IMG/VR virus record: IMGVR_UViG_3300010367_000229
Location: 1 to 38,288 of that record
DNA length: 38,288 nt
Direction: 5' to 3' (one strand)
Source of the DNA: a virus
The notes beneath the pieces were generated by a model. It was not told the DNA's origin. It searched no databases and saw only the letters and a list, made by a program, of their open reading frames with translations. Both the position numbers and the translations under genes were made by a program. Within the stretch, counting starts at the first letter, position 1. Every line of letters starts with the position of its first letter. Shown here piece after piece: positions 6,271-14,431 of this stretch.

Positions 6271-6933
6271 TTATAACACAACACAACTGCACCCGACCCT
6301 CACTTTTGCTCGTGCACTACCCTCTAATTCAAGATATGCTTCAGGTTTTACAATAGTTTTTGGAGCTTTAATTTCATATTTTTTTTCCATTATTTCTAAG
6401 CAGTTAGAAGCGTTGTATTCTTCTATGGTTTCTTTTATTATTTCTAATCCTTTATTTTTGCCAATTTTATTGGCTTGAAAATGACGCAGATAATTTTCGG
6501 CTGCAATAGTAAACGCTTTAGAATTATCATTTTCTATAATAATCAGAAATTCTTCAAAATCCACGTCCGGATCATTATTATTAAGCCATTTGTTAAGGCT
6601 TTCTTGAATTTCTTTTTCAACTTGGGTTTCTAAAATTTGTTTAGAAATTTTATAAAAATTCTTATTTTTTAAGTTATAAGGATGCTCCACGGTTCTTGAA
6701 ACAATTTCTAAAAACGTACTATTTACTGCAATAGAAGTATGAGAATCAATCTTATCTTGAATCTTTTTTTGCATCTCTATAGAAAATCTACTTAATAGAT
6801 TTTCAACATATTTTGCATAATGATCTTTATCGCGAAATTCATTTATGACTATTTTTTCTAAATCTTGCATTTCGTAAATTTGACTGTCATAAAAAATTTT
6901 TTCTTTTTCAGAAATTTTTAAAATATTAGGCAT
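6271..6933 (-). CDS. CaaX-tailed protein A (putative prenylated effector), 220 aa
   Basis: Mostly helical, acidic protein with no bacterial signal peptide. The last residues are VRVGCSCVVL, so the protein ends in CVVL, a CaaX box whose final Leu favours geranylgeranylation, with an extra upstream Cys. It is paralogous to the next gene upstream (6953-7741): both share an IIENDNSKA/IIVNDNSKA motif (here near residue 130-140), a following helix and a NCLE/NHCIE motif before the tail. Prenylation is a eukaryotic modification, so the family logic points to a protein acting in a eukaryotic host cell, as for known CaaX effectors of intracellular bacteria. The catalytic function, if any, is not recognisable. 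It ends just before a terminator. Confidence 0.7.
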   Translation of the reverse strand: MPNILKISEKEKIFYDSQIYEMQDLEKIVINEFRDKDHYAKYVENLLSRFSIEMQKKIQDKIDSHTSIAVNSTFLEIVSRTVEHPYNLKNKNFYKISKQILETQVEKEIQESLNKWLNNNDPDVDFEEFLIIIENDNSKAFTIAAENYLRHFQANKIGKNKGLEIIKETIEEYNASNCLEIMEKKYEIKAPKTIVKPEAYLELEGSARAKVRVGCSCVVL

Positions 6934-6952
6934 ATATTATTTAATAAGTTAT

Positions 6953-7741
6953 TTAAAGAATGTTACAACATTTGGATTTTTTTTTAATTTGCTGCTCGTC
7001 ATTGTCGATATTAATATAATCATTCACCTCAATATTGGCTGACGGAAGATTCACTAATTGTAATACTTCTTGATTCTCAAGAGCCGGCTGAGTAAGATAA
7101 GCTCTTAAGTGATGATAATGTTCTAAAATATATTCTATGCAATGGTTTGCACCTGAGCTTCCCGCTTCTTTAGAAAGCGCTTTAATAATATCTTTAATTT
7201 GATCGGAAGATTTAATTTTAGCCGCTATTAAATCAATTATCAATTCTAAAGCTTTAGAATTATCATTGACAATAATTATTCTAGCTTGATCAAATACTTC
7301 ATTGTTTGCAAAATCTTCAGTAGAATATTCAAGCCATTCAGTAATAGATTGACTAATTGCATAAGTTAATTCTTCTTTACAAATTGCAATTGTAGTTTTA
7401 AGAAACTTTTCCTCATAATAACCTACTAAATTAGATATATTAGTAGCTACTTCTAATATAGAAGAATAAATTGCAACTCGACAATTAACATCTTCAAATA
7501 TAGATTCCTGATTCTTTAGTGTGATATCTAAAAAGATATCTTTCTTTTTTTCTATATAAGTTACTAAAAGTTTTTGAGCGTATATTTTATATAGATTCTC
7601 AAATTGCTCTTCAGGCAAACTTCTATGTCTGTCAAAAAAAGTCTTATCGTAACCAATTAAAGCTTTTAACTTTTTCTCTAATTTTCTCTTATTTAAAAAA
7701 ATATAATTAAAAAGATCGGCAATTTCCTGAATTTTAGGCAT
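6953..7741 (-). CDS. CaaX-tailed protein B (putative prenylated effector), 262 aa
   Basis: Helical protein starting MPKIQEIADLFNYIFLNK and ending QIKKKSKCCNIL. The tail combines a polybasic patch, an extra Cys (possible palmitoylation) and a C-terminal CNIL CaaX box, the arrangement found at the hypervariable ends of Ras/Rho GTPases. No GTPase motif is present, so only the membrane-targeting tail is shared. It is a paralogue of the 6271-6933 product (IIVNDNSKA core, NHCIEYILEHY before the tail). It lies 19 nt upstream of that gene in the same transcript and downstream of the spanin genes. Secretion route and biochemical function are unknown. Confidence 0.7.
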   Translation of the reverse strand: MPKIQEIADLFNYIFLNKRKLEKKLKALIGYDKTFFDRHRSLPEEQFENLYKIYAQKLLVTYIEKKKDIFLDITLKNQESIFEDVNCRVAIYSSILEVATNISNLVGYYEEKFLKTTIAICKEELTYAISQSITEWLEYSTEDFANNEVFDQARIIIVNDNSKALELIIDLIAAKIKSSDQIKDIIKALSKEAGSSGANHCIEYILEHYHHLRAYLTQPALENQEVLQLVNLPSANIEVNDYINIDNDEQQIKKKSKCCNIL

Positions 7742-7795
7742 AAAAATTAAATTTTAAATTAATAAAATTTCATCTTATTTCAGTAATAATTACTG

Positions 7796-8038
7796 TCAAC
7801 TCTTGTAGCAATGAATCTTATAGAAAGATTGATAGTCATCTAAGAATTTAAGTAATTTATTACTTATTATTTCTAAATCTTTTTGGGTATAAGTAGCATA
7901 ATAAAGTGAGTTACAAAAAATGTCTGGTTTAGTCTTCTGTGTATTGTGACAAGCGTTTAGTTCTAATATCCCTATTATCATTAGAACGTTTAATATAATC
8001 TTGCTGAATTTTTTCAATTTCGTCCAATGTAGATTCAT
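7796..8038 (-). CDS. Rz1-like outer-membrane spanin lipoprotein
   Basis: From ATG 8038 the 80-aa product starts with a lipoprotein signal: basic MNLHWTKLKKFSK, hydrophobic IILNVLMIIGILE and lipobox LNAC with Cys 30. The mature part has two further Cys (IFCNSLY, IHCYKS). The gene overlaps the 3' half of the inner-membrane spanin gene (7929-8132) in another frame, the classic Rz/Rz1 architecture. The pair fuses inner and outer membranes in the last step of lysis of Gram-negative cells. The frame also opens to 8068, but ATG 8038 gives the better signal peptide. Confidence 0.72.
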   Translation of the reverse strand: MNLHWTKLKKFSKIILNVLMIIGILELNACHNTQKTKPDIFCNSLYYATYTQKDLEIISNKLLKFLDDYQSFYKIHCYKS

Positions 8039-8132
8039 CTGATTTATTTTTAGCGCGTTTCTTACCATAATTAACCCCTGTAAAAAATATTGTTAATATA
8101 AAAATAATTGAGCTAATTATTGTTTCTATCAT
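7929..8132 (-). CDS. Rz-like inner-membrane spanin
   Basis: A 67-aa protein with an N-terminal membrane anchor (MIETIISSIIFILTIFFTGV), then a charged helical periplasmic part (STLDEIEKIQQDYIKRSNDN). It is short for an i-spanin, but its overlap with a lipobox protein in another frame and its place between holin-like and lysis genes support the call. It overlaps the end of the holin-like gene at 8113-8132 by 20 nt. Confidence 0.65.
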   Translation of the reverse strand: MIETIISSIIFILTIFFTGVNYGKKRAKNKSDESTLDEIEKIQQDYIKRSNDNRDIRTKRLSQYTED

Positions 8133-8367
8133 CCTTATTTTTTAATTCTTTTTTTATTTCTAAAATTGATTGAATCACCATTAAAGTTTTATAACCTAAT
8201 GTTCCAAATAGCAAGCTTAAAACAATCTGAAAACATAAATCTGGGTCAGCGGGTATATGATATAATCCGAAAAAGAATAAAATATTAGCTAACGCTAAAC
8301 CATTCGTACCAGCTATATAAATTTTTAAATTTCGCGAATTAAGAAATTTTTTAAATAACTCTTTCAT
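8113..8367 (-). CDS. holin-like two-span membrane protein
   Basis: The 84-aa product has two hydrophobic segments at about residues 15-36 (IYIAGTNGLALANILFFFGL) and 44-62 (DLCFQIVLSLLFGTLGYKTL), flanked by a basic N-terminus and a charged tail (KKELKNKDDRNNN). This fits a class II/III phage holin that permeabilises the inner membrane. It is clustered with the spanin pair and near the endolysin. Family identity is by topology only. Confidence 0.65.
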   Translation of the reverse strand: MKELFKKFLNSRNLKIYIAGTNGLALANILFFFGLYHIPADPDLCFQIVLSLLFGTLGYKTLMVIQSILEIKKELKNKDDRNNN

Positions 8368-8368
8368 A

Positions 8369-8659
8369 TTAGCGTTTTTTTTTGAAATTATTCCTCATTT
8401 GTTCTAACATAGCTTTAATTAATTCCACATCTTCTTTTTTATTCATGGATTGGGATAATTTTTCTAGACCATTATCTATTCTTGATAATTGAGAATTAAT
8501 TGCTTTTAATTCGGAATCAAAAGTTGCATGTAATGTAGCCTGTTTTATATTTAATCGATTAATTTGGCTAAAAGCCCATTTAAAAGCCCCAAGTAAACCT
8601 ATACTAATCAGGTTAAATCCATAATCTAAAATATTTGATAGAAAATTTACCATATTCAT
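8369..8659 (-). CDS. membrane-anchored coiled-coil protein (lysis cluster)
   Basis: A hydrophobic N-terminal stretch (ILDYGFNLISIGLLGAF) is followed by a helical coiled-coil region (INSQLSRIDNGLEKLSQSM) and a basic end (NNFKKKR). The frame extends to 8695, overlapping the upstream gene; the ATG at 8659 (MNMVNF) avoids the overlap and is preferred. It sits 1 nt before the holin-like gene. It could be a second holin or antiholin; the sequence does not decide. Confidence 0.55.
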   Translation of the reverse strand: MNMVNFLSNILDYGFNLISIGLLGAFKWAFSQINRLNIKQATLHATFDSELKAINSQLSRIDNGLEKLSQSMNKKEDVELIKAMLEQMRNNFKKKR

Positions 8660-8672
8660 TGGATTGATAATT

Positions 8673-9311
8673 TTATAATAATATTTGTTGCCCAACTAAA
8701 GCAGTAAAAGAAACGGTGCCAGAATTAATAACAGTTCTTATCCTCTGATATTTAGCAGCGGGAATTATTCCGCTTAAAGTCACAGTTTGTTTATTAATTG
8801 AATTTAGAACGCCACTAATTGAATTATTTCCCTGGGCTAAGGTCATAACATTAGAAGTAAAATTTGAATCATCCGCATATTCGAGATAGACCGTTCCAGA
8901 AGCCGTACCCAACAATAAAGAACTAGTTTGAATATCGACCGAATAAAATACTTGACAATCTCTAGTAGAAGAAATTTGATTTACTGAATTTAAAATTGGA
9001 AAGATAGCATTAAAAATTCTAGGAGCCGACCCTCCGCCACGCTGCGTCCAAATGAATGAACCATTTTCCCCGTCTACATAATCATAAATAGCATTATTTG
9101 TAGTATCAAACCAATAAAATTGACTGCGAAAATTCTCAATATCTAAATCATAAGCAGCAAATAAAGCTTCCACCTCATTTTCTGTTGCAGCAGGAGTAGT
9201 CGAACTTATATAATAATAACCACCTAGCCCATTGGACAACCACCCGTCGGCATAAGACAACTTAGGAGCTAAATAAAAAAATATAAATAAAATAAATATA
9301 ATCTTTTTCAT
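8673..9311 (-). CDS. secreted or virion-associated protein with signal peptide
   Basis: The 212-aa product starts with a clear Sec signal (MKKIIFILFIFFYLAPKLSYA, cleavage after Ala 21). The mature protein is rich in Ser, Thr, Asn and aromatic residues with beta-like repeats (LLLGTASGTVYLEYADDSNF), similar in style to receptor-binding or tail-fibre tips. A signal peptide on a fibre-like phage protein is unusual; it may be exported to the periplasm or cell surface. It is 10 nt downstream of the large tail-fibre gene. Confidence 0.6.
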   Translation of the reverse strand: MKKIIFILFIFFYLAPKLSYADGWLSNGLGGYYYISSTTPAATENEVEALFAAYDLDIENFRSQFYWFDTTNNAIYDYVDGENGSFIWTQRGGGSAPRIFNAIFPILNSVNQISSTRDCQVFYSVDIQTSSLLLGTASGTVYLEYADDSNFTSNVMTLAQGNNSISGVLNSINKQTVTLSGIIPAAKYQRIRTVINSGTVSFTALVGQQILL

Positions 9312-9321
9312 GTTTTTTAAA

Positions 9322-11670
9322 TTAAATTAATTCAATTATTAAATATCCAACTAAAGAAGTATCAGAAGCATTTGTTGATTTAGCCGTAAAACCTATGCCA
9401 GCTGATTTACTTACTATTTCTGGATTGCCTTGCGACACTCCTGCGGCAGTTTGAATGGTCATCAATATTAATGAGTTAGCTGTAACAGAAGTATTACTTA
9501 TTACAACATTAGTTAAGCCATTTAAAGTAAAAGTTCCGACCTTTGCATTTGTGCCAGATTTTATCTCTAATGTCTTTCCAACCGTACTTATCAATAAATT
9601 ACCAGCAGTAACATTAATATCTGCTGTTGAATAATCTATTCCAAAATATTCTGTAGTTGCATCCTTAGCTATTGAGAAATTATGGCTAGCGCCAGAACCA
9701 TTCTTATAAAGTGCCCATTTATTTACTCCGGCAGACTGTAAGAATAACCCACATCCTTGAGCGGCAACTGCTGCATTAATCGATAAATTAACATTACTTC
9801 CAGAATTTGAAATTGTTATCTGATTAAATATAGGGCTAGCTGTGCTTTTAACAGATTGATCAAACCAATCTGCCAAGGTCGGATTACCAGTCAAAGTGAT
9901 CGTACGCGCCGCATCTCCTGGAGCTATAGTAAGAATTCTATCCGCTGTAAGATTACTACCATTTGTTATCATAAGATAATTACTGGCATCTATATCTAAA
10001 AGTTGGAGATATGTGTTTAGCTTTGCAGAAGAAGCCGTAAAAACTCCTCCATTAAGATTAAGAGGAGTATTGCTAGGATTGGACTGATATATAACAGTTC
10101 CACCTAAACCAAATGCTATAGAGGAGCTATCAGTGCCACTAAGAGTTAAACTATTGCTACAAGTCAAAGTTTTGCCATCTGCAATAGTCAACGTAGCATT
10201 AGTAGCCGGAGAAGTTATAGTTAATTTATTAATACTAGTTGCTGTCGCTACTCCTAGATTAGGAGTTGTTAGTACTGGACTAACAGCAAGCACAATATTA
10301 CCGCTACCCGTGGTTCCATCTGATAATTCAGAAGCGCTTATTTGTGACCAAAGTGGTGCTGTTGCATTTGATCCATTTCCTTGGCTTTTTAAATAAGTAG
10401 AAACAGTTGATGGATTGCCCGGTCTTTTATTTAACGTATTTGTAGCAGATGCATATATTATATCTCCAATAGAATAAGAAGTAAGACCAGTTCCACCATA
10501 TATAGCCCCGATAGCAGTCGCATTCCATGTTCCGCTTGTAACAGTACCTAAAGTTGTAATGCTAGAACTTCCAATAGAAGGGGCATAAGAAGAAGAATTA
10601 GTATAAGCCGCAGTTCCTAAAGTGCCACCTGTATCAATATTTAATATTGATCCATCCATACCACTAAGAGTTAAGCTATTGCTACAACTTAAAGTTTTTC
10701 CTTCGATAATTGTCAATGTGGCATTAGTAGCCGGAGAAGTAATTGTTAATTTATTTATGCTAGTAACAGTTGCGACTCCTAAATTAGGAGCAACTAAAGT
10801 TTTATTAGATAAAGTTTCGCTACCACTTAAAGTAGCTAAGGTACCGCTAATAGGTAAAGTTAAATTCGTATTAGCTGTTAAAGCAAATAATAAATTAAAA
10901 TTACCAGTTGTAGAAAAATTACCAGCTAAACTAATAGTTCTATCACCACCATTAACATTGAAATACAAATTCTTAGGTGACCATGGGCCAGCAAGAGCGG
11001 GAACATTCAAAGTAGTTTCAGTTAAGCCTCCGACCCCAATTTTAACACTATTAAACTGTGCATCAGATGTATTACCTAATTCTAAATTATCTTGAGCATT
11101 AGATATATTGGTTAAATCACTTAAATTATAGCTTGCAACCAGTCGAGCATTTATTTGGGCTTGTATTTTTTCTAAAGCTTGTAAAATAGTATCGGTTCCA
11201 GAAATACTAACATTTGATCCTGAACTATAACCACTAAGTATAGTAGCTAAGCTACGAGCATTGGTGTAATATAAATTAATACTTCCTTCTTCTATCTCAT
11301 CAGAATCAAGTATAACAGTTCCTACTTGACCATTAACAGAAAACACGATACTTGAGGCGCTTTTACCCCACGTTTCACCATTATATAAAACAAAGTCATT
11401 TATATCAAAAGTAATATTGCCTGAACCTAAATTTTGAGTTCCAGATACGCTAACTAGATAAGTATCCCCAGCAGTACCAGTTCCATCTTGAAGATGAGGA
11501 GTATTAGTAGATGCGTTCCAATTTCCCTTAAAATTTAAAGCATCAAAATAAATCTGATCAGTAGGTACTCTACCATTTTGATCTAGTGAAGCAATACCAT
11601 TGGGCTGCCCTCTAAGTCTATAAATATTTGCGGTAGGAACGGTAAAAGAAGGAACGGTGGACCAAGTCAT
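9322..11670 (-). CDS. large tail-fibre protein, 782 aa
   Basis: Long Ser/Thr/Asn/Gly-rich protein with beta-helix-like repeats typical of phage fibres. The N-terminus (MTWSTVPSFTVPTANIYRLR, then NGIASLDQNGRVP) is the common particle-binding fibre start. Two near-identical internal blocks occur (TSINKLTITSPATNATLTI plus KTLxCSNSLTLSG), encoded by DNA repeats at 10136-10265 and 10661-10790. The repeated GTVTSGTWNATAI and GGTGLTSYS motifs are widespread in fibre shafts. The C-terminus is probably the receptor-binding region. Its stop lies just before the secreted-protein gene. It starts 1 nt after the stop of the 114-aa gene. Confidence 0.82.
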   Translation of the reverse strand: MTWSTVPSFTVPTANIYRLRGQPNGIASLDQNGRVPTDQIYFDALNFKGNWNASTNTPHLQDGTGTAGDTYLVSVSGTQNLGSGNITFDINDFVLYNGETWGKSASSIVFSVNGQVGTVILDSDEIEEGSINLYYTNARSLATILSGYSSGSNVSISGTDTILQALEKIQAQINARLVASYNLSDLTNISNAQDNLELGNTSDAQFNSVKIGVGGLTETTLNVPALAGPWSPKNLYFNVNGGDRTISLAGNFSTTGNFNLLFALTANTNLTLPISGTLATLSGSETLSNKTLVAPNLGVATVTSINKLTITSPATNATLTIIEGKTLSCSNSLTLSGMDGSILNIDTGGTLGTAAYTNSSSYAPSIGSSSITTLGTVTSGTWNATAIGAIYGGTGLTSYSIGDIIYASATNTLNKRPGNPSTVSTYLKSQGNGSNATAPLWSQISASELSDGTTGSGNIVLAVSPVLTTPNLGVATATSINKLTITSPATNATLTIADGKTLTCSNSLTLSGTDSSSIAFGLGGTVIYQSNPSNTPLNLNGGVFTASSAKLNTYLQLLDIDASNYLMITNGSNLTADRILTIAPGDAARTITLTGNPTLADWFDQSVKSTASPIFNQITISNSGSNVNLSINAAVAAQGCGLFLQSAGVNKWALYKNGSGASHNFSIAKDATTEYFGIDYSTADINVTAGNLLISTVGKTLEIKSGTNAKVGTFTLNGLTNVVISNTSVTANSLILMTIQTAAGVSQGNPEIVSKSAGIGFTAKSTNASDTSLVGYLIIELI
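10136..10265 (-). repeat. fibre-shaft DNA repeat, copy 1
   Basis: A 130-nt block inside the 782-aa fibre gene, matched by a second block 525 nt away at 10661-10790. Both begin CCACTAAGAGTTAA and end near TTAGGAG on the plus strand. The encoded segment covers LGVATATSINKLTITSPATN. Such repeats allow recombination that changes shaft length. Confidence 0.75.
10661..10790 (-). repeat. fibre-shaft DNA repeat, copy 2
   Basis: Second copy of the 130-nt block in the same frame of the fibre gene. Most differences from copy 1 are silent or conservative (ADGKTLTCSNS versus IEGKTLSCSNS), so the protein repeat is conserved while the DNA has drifted. Confidence 0.75.
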
Positions 11671-11671
11671 T

Positions 11672-12016
11672 TTATACCTGTAATGGAATTGTTACAGCAG
11701 TAATAGTGCAATCTCCACCAGATTGACTATTATTTGAAATGATTTTTAGAAATTCAGCTCCCATAAAATCAGCAGCCGCAATCAATACATATCGACTTTG
11801 AGATACGTCATAGGTTATCACATTATTATTACCGTCAACTACAGAAAAATAGGTACCATTCAAATCTATAGAACCTTGAAAAGTAATTGAAGTACCCGAA
11901 AAACTAGAAGAAATACTTAACGCTACTAAAGTAGTATTTTGGCAATCTATAGCATTGCTGACAGTTTGACCTTCTAAAATTGTAGTAGCCAAATATTGTC
12001 TTGTGGTATTAGACAT
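11672..12016 (-). CDS. hypothetical virion protein, 114 aa
   Basis: Beta-rich small protein starting MSNTTRQYLATTILEGQTVS. It contains a stretch typical of small fibre-associated or chaperone-like phage proteins (TSITFQGSIDLNGTYFSVVD). It lies 1 nt from both neighbours, between two fibre genes, so it is probably translated with them and part of the fibre assembly. No catalytic motif. Confidence 0.55.
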   Translation of the reverse strand: MSNTTRQYLATTILEGQTVSNAIDCQNTTLVALSISSSFSGTSITFQGSIDLNGTYFSVVDGNNNVITYDVSQSRYVLIAAADFMGAEFLKIISNNSQSGGDCTITAVTIPLQV

Positions 12017-12017
12017 T

Positions 12018-13031
12018 TTACACTAATTCATATATTATTTTTATGGAAAGAGTACCAGCAGTAAAACTATTTTCACCATCATAATCGGTTCTTAATGATA
12101 TTGTGGTGTATATATTGTCGAATAAATTCGCGCTATCATATGTAACGCCACTGCTTAATAAGCTTACTAAAGTTCCCGATAAATTTAATTGGGAATAAGG
12201 TATGGTTGCTACAACTTCTTGGGTAACCAAATCCAGTATGTTCATTCCGGGACTACCACCAGTTGCACTAAATCCAATTGAGACTGATAACTTGATATCA
12301 AATAGTCTATATGATTTTCCTAGCGGATTGGTTGGTACTAATACAATACCGGAATTGAGTTGAGTATACGATATATTATATACATTTTTGATAAATGCAT
12401 TGCCAGGATATATAGAGTCAAAATCATTTTCAGAGGAATTCCAAATAGGTGTGCAATTATTTGCAATAGTAGAACCGCTTACCGCTTTATTAGCATCAGT
12501 ATATAGTAATTGTCCCGCAGATTGATTATTAAGTGTGAGATTCACTCCCGAAGCTAACGAGATATTATTAACGGAGATTCTAAACTTCTCCACCAATGGA
12601 TTGGAAACATTACCGGGCGTCTTTAAGAAAGTGACCAAATCAGCGCTAAAATTACCCTGATCGATAGCTGCTATATTTGCATTTGGCTTAGTAATAGAAG
12701 CAGAATCTGGATAAGTACTAAAATATATATTAGCAATTGAACCAATTCCTCCTGTGCTATTCTGTATTATCAGACCGTCTGTATCGGATGAATGTTGAAT
12801 ATGAGCACGATACTGAGGATCTTGCTTACCAATTCCTAAACGATTATTGGTATTATCCCAAAAAAGATTAGCATTATCCTGAGATATAGTACCATCCACA
12901 CCAATAAATAAGATCGAACCGAGGGTAAAGCCTGCTATCTCTAAATTACTAATATTCAAATTAGCAATAGTTGCTGTTCCGGTAACCAGAAGGTCTTTTG
13001 TGCTTATAGATGGAGCAAGATTAGTAGTCAT
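12018..13031 (-). CDS. tail-fibre protein, duplicate copy 1 (337 aa)
   Basis: Starts MTTNLAPSISTKDLLVTGTA and contains the shared fibre core GTISQDNANLFWDNTNNRLG, then KPNANIAAIDQGNFSADLV. This core recurs in the 13181-14371 product. The two proteins are alike over most of their length, but their last 100 or so residues differ completely, as expected for receptor-binding ends. The TNNRLGIG stretch is typical of fibre shafts ahead of a C-terminal knob. The leader upstream of ATG 13031 is duplicated too. Confidence 0.8.
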   Translation of the reverse strand: MTTNLAPSISTKDLLVTGTATIANLNISNLEIAGFTLGSILFIGVDGTISQDNANLFWDNTNNRLGIGKQDPQYRAHIQHSSDTDGLIIQNSTGGIGSIANIYFSTYPDSASITKPNANIAAIDQGNFSADLVTFLKTPGNVSNPLVEKFRISVNNISLASGVNLTLNNQSAGQLLYTDANKAVSGSTIANNCTPIWNSSENDFDSIYPGNAFIKNVYNISYTQLNSGIVLVPTNPLGKSYRLFDIKLSVSIGFSATGGSPGMNILDLVTQEVVATIPYSQLNLSGTLVSLLSSGVTYDSANLFDNIYTTISLRTDYDGENSFTAGTLSIKIIYELV

Positions 13032-13089
13032 GAAGAATTGAGGACTATTTAGTTAAGGATTTAACAAAAATTAGTTTCTCAAGGAAAGG
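13029..13089 (-). promoter_or_regulatory. conserved fibre-gene leader, copy 1
   Basis: About 57 nt immediately upstream of the fibre start at 13031 are nearly identical to the leader of the second fibre gene (14369-14428). Each contains TAACAAAAATTAGTTTCTCAA on the plus strand and lacks a Shine-Dalgarno sequence next to the ATG. The leader may carry a promoter or translation signal, or a recombination patch for fibre exchange. Confidence 0.55.
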
Positions 13090-13104
13090 AAAAAGATATG
13101 TCTC

Positions 13105-13143
13105 AAAAAAGATTCGGCTAGGAAATTACTATAAAACCTAGCC
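13105..13143 (-). terminator. probable Rho-independent terminator
   Basis: A 7-bp perfect stem (GGCTAGG/CCTAGCC, 14-nt loop) is followed on the minus strand by GAATC and six T. It lies downstream of the fibre gene ending at 13181 and upstream of the next fibre gene, so the duplicated fibres may be separate transcripts. Confidence 0.6.
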
Positions 13144-13180
13144 TTATATATATAATATAATATTAAAATTAAATAATCAA

Positions 13181-14371
13181 TTAAATATATCCATATTCTA
13201 ATATAATGCCAACAATATTACCTGCGGTAGCATTTCCAGGTGTTCCTACATGACTTGATCTAAGTATGATTTTGCTCATACTATTATTACGATAATTATT
13301 TACGTTAAAATCTGTTGGAGTAAAAGTTTTACCGCCGCTGGCAATTGCACTAAATGGTACAGTTAAATATTCAGACCCATTTTCGTCTATAATTGCCACA
13401 TTGCCAGTTCCCGCCAAAGAACTATCGCCTGCAAGCCATAACTTATTTACTAAACATCTTTTCCCGGATGCACTAAGATCAACTAAAGTATAACCTGAAT
13501 TAATTTCAGAAGCACTTATTGTACTTCCTCTAAAAAAATAAGCATGTACATCTGGTTCTTGTACCCAATCGAAATTTTGACTTCCTGAGTCCCAGGAGGG
13601 GACACAATTATCCATAGCAGTAGAACCAGTTACTATCTTGCTTGAGTCGGTATAAAGAAGTTGATTTGCAGATGCTTTATTCAAAGCGAGGTCTACTGTA
13701 GAAGCTACTGAGATAGTGTCATATGAGATTCTGAATCTCTCATTCAAAGGATTAGAAGAGCTACTAGGTTGTTTAAGAAAATAGACTAAATCCGCACTAA
13801 AATTACCCTGATCGATAGCTGCTATATTAGCATTGGGTTTAGTTACTCCAGCAGAATCTGCATAAGTTGAGAAATATAGATTTGTAGTTGAACCAGAAGT
13901 TCCGGTTATATTTTGTAGAGTTAGACCGTCAGTATTTAATGTATGCTGAATATGAACTCGATAAGCTGGGGCATTTCGTCCTACTCCTAAACGATTATTG
14001 GTATTATCCCAATATAGATTAGAATTGTCTTGAGATATTGAACCAGCAGCTCCTACAAAAGGTATAGACCCAGAAGTGAAATCGGGTAAAGTTGCACTAG
14101 AAATAGTTAGATTATTAAATGCACAATTTCCAGCACCATCGCGTATAGCTACAGTATTATTAGTATTAATAGAAGAATAAGGAATACTAACTAATTTTTT
14201 AGATGAATCAGTAGCTACAAGTTCAGAAGGTTGTAAATCAGGAATAATCAAATTACTAATATCTAAATTAGCAATAGTAGCGGTTCCAGTAACATTCAGA
14301 TTATTAATAGTAGCAGCTCCTGTAACTAGTAGATCGATTGTTTGCACAGCGGGAGATAAATTAGTGGTCAT
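13181..14371 (-). CDS. tail-fibre protein, duplicate copy 2 (396 aa)
   Basis: Paralogue of the adjacent fibre (12018-13031). It shares the N-terminal TTNLSPAVQTIDLLVTGAAT and core DNTNNRLGVG...IAAIDQGNFSADLV, with an extra N-terminal repeat of about 60 residues (NLNVTGTATIANLDISNLII). The C-terminal domain (VDLSASGKRCLVNKLWLAG onward) is unrelated to that of copy 1. The pair looks like a tandem duplication followed by divergence or replacement of the receptor-binding tip. The terminator at 13105-13143 follows it. Confidence 0.8.
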   Translation of the reverse strand: MTTNLSPAVQTIDLLVTGAATINNLNVTGTATIANLDISNLIIPDLQPSELVATDSSKKLVSIPYSSINTNNTVAIRDGAGNCAFNNLTISSATLPDFTSGSIPFVGAAGSISQDNSNLYWDNTNNRLGVGRNAPAYRVHIQHTLNTDGLTLQNITGTSGSTTNLYFSTYADSAGVTKPNANIAAIDQGNFSADLVYFLKQPSSSSNPLNERFRISYDTISVASTVDLALNKASANQLLYTDSSKIVTGSTAMDNCVPSWDSGSQNFDWVQEPDVHAYFFRGSTISASEINSGYTLVDLSASGKRCLVNKLWLAGDSSLAGTGNVAIIDENGSEYLTVPFSAIASGGKTFTPTDFNVNNYRNNSMSKIILRSSHVGTPGNATAGNIVGIILEYGYI

Positions 14372-14428
14372 GAAGAATTTAGGACTATTTAGTTAAAAAT
14401 TTAACAAAAATTAGTTTCTCAAAGGGAA
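14369..14428 (-). promoter_or_regulatory. conserved fibre-gene leader, copy 2
   Basis: Second copy of the fibre leader, differing from the 13029-13089 copy at only a few positions over about 57 nt. It extends to the ATG and has no Shine-Dalgarno sequence. Confidence 0.55.
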
Positions 14429-14431
14429 GAA

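Noticed and set aside
10133-11095. Plus-strand frames in the fibre gene
   Set aside because: They are shadows created by the repeated fibre-shaft codons on the opposite strand and contain the same repeats.
9322-14428. CRISPR-like array from repeats in tail genes
   Set aside because: The repeats are in-frame protein repeats or gene duplications, not short direct repeats with regular spacers.
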